A stretch of 6,369 bases of DNA from Nitrospirota bacterium (GTDB lineage Bacteria; Nitrospirota; UBA9217). This document shows, piece by piece, positions 6,079 through 6,369 of this stretch. The stretch covers positions 1 to 6,369 of the forward strand of contig DAIDTZ010000137.1 in assembly GCA_027456925.1 (NCBI GenBank), read 5' to 3'. Position 1 is the stretch's first letter. Every line of letters begins with the position of its first letter. The translations under genes and the position numbers were made by a program. Below the pieces are notes generated by a model. The model had not been told where the DNA came from. It worked only from the letters and a program-made list of their open reading frames with translations, and ran no database searches.

Positions 6079-6106
6079 ATAATACCACTTTATCGGGAAA
6101 TTTCAA
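6079..6106 (-). promoter_or_regulatory. sigma70-type promoter of the TIGR00295-family gene
   Basis: On the minus strand TTGAAA (6101-6106) and TATTAT (6079-6084, 5 of 6 consensus) are separated by 16 bases. The -10 box ends ten bases before the ATG, which predicts a leader of only about 2-4 bases and leaves no room for a Shine-Dalgarno sequence. Confidence 0.5.
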
Positions 6107-6145
6107 TAACTTTGGCGTCAAGGCAGACCGTCTTTTCTGCTGACG

Positions 6146-6176
6146 AAAAAAGGGGCTGGCCGTTCGGCCAGCCCCT
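6146..6176 (-). terminator. strong intrinsic terminator after hppA
   Basis: A perfect 11-bp GC-rich stem (6151-6161 with 6166-6176) closes a 4-base loop and, on the minus strand, runs into a run of six T (complement of 6146-6151, the last of which is also the final stem pair). It lies about 25 bases after the hppA stop codon, the classic Rho-independent arrangement, and isolates hppA from the next minus-strand gene. Confidence 0.93.
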
Positions 6177-6200
6177 CGTTAACTGAGATGTTGCAGTTGC

Positions 6201-6369
6201 CTACTTGATCAAGGGAACGATCAGGAGCGCAACGATGTTGATGACCTTGATCATGGGGTTGATGGCCGGGCCCGCAGTGTCCTTGTAAGGATCGCCGACC
6301 GTGTCGCCCGTTACAGAGGCCTTGTGTCCTTCGCTGCCCTTCTTGTGCACGACGCCCTTGCTGTCCGTG
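6201..6369 (-). CDS. hppA: C-terminal end of membrane-bound ion-translocating pyrophosphatase
   Basis: Fifty-five codons and a TAG stop are visible; the rest lies beyond the right edge. The sequence contains the near-invariant C-terminal block of membrane pyrophosphatases, TGDTVGDPYKDTAGPAINP, at fragment residues 20-38, whose Asp and Lys residues help form the pyrophosphate-binding site. It is followed by the final hydrophobic segment (about 39-54) ending VPLIK. The enzyme couples pyrophosphate hydrolysis to H+ or Na+ export at the inner membrane and disposes of pyrophosphate from biosynthesis. The residues that separate K+-dependent from K+-independent and H+ from Na+ types are outside the window, so the pumped ion cannot be given. 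Confidence 0.95.
   Translation of the reverse strand, partial: TDSKGVVHKKGSEGHKASVTGDTVGDPYKDTAGPAINPMIKVINIVALLIVPLIK

Overview
The window looks like ordinary chromosomal DNA of a moderately GC-rich bacterium, with no sign of phage, insertion sequence, CRISPR or plasmid functions. Lineage is inferred only from gene content: a membrane pyrophosphatase, a TIGR00295-type HD protein, a YkgJ-type cysteine-cluster protein and molybdenum cofactor genes together would suit an anaerobic or respiratory Gram-negative such as Nitrospirota or Desulfobacterota. That placement is low confidence.

Layout from left to right. Bases 1-204 (minus) hold the N-terminal part of an unidentified membrane protein. 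It diverges from a molybdenum cofactor operon, moaA-moaC (354-1854, plus), which makes cyclic pyranopterin monophosphate from GTP. A hairpin at 2005-2028 separates moaC from the convergent guaA (2071-3624, minus; GMP synthase, GTG start). guaA diverges from a 250-residue HD-domain protein (3750-4502, plus) across a compact 125-bp region with two back-to-back promoters. Next come a cysteine-cluster protein (4523-5416, minus), a TIGR00295-family HDIG protein (5568-6068, minus), a strong intrinsic terminator (6146-6176, minus) and the C-terminal end of hppA, the ion-pumping pyrophosphatase (6201-6369, minus).

Functionally this is a housekeeping neighbourhood. MoaA/MoaC and GuaA both touch guanine nucleotides (GTP consumption and GMP synthesis). 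The two HD proteins are probable metal-dependent phosphohydrolases of unknown substrate. HppA removes the pyrophosphate that biosynthetic reactions such as GuaA's release. I see no evidence that these genes form a dedicated new system.

The most interesting signal is in expression. Three genes (moaA and both HD-domain genes) have no Shine-Dalgarno sequence and have sigma70-like promoters whose -10 box ends only 6-10 bases before the start codon, predicting leaderless or nearly leaderless mRNAs. The other genes whose starts are visible (guaA, moaC, the cysteine-cluster gene and the left-edge membrane gene) have clear Shine-Dalgarno sequences. Secondary curiosities are a dyad in the spacer of the left-edge promoter, a nine-codon minigene bridging moaA and moaC, and a Glu in MoaC where E. 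coli has the active-site Asp128.
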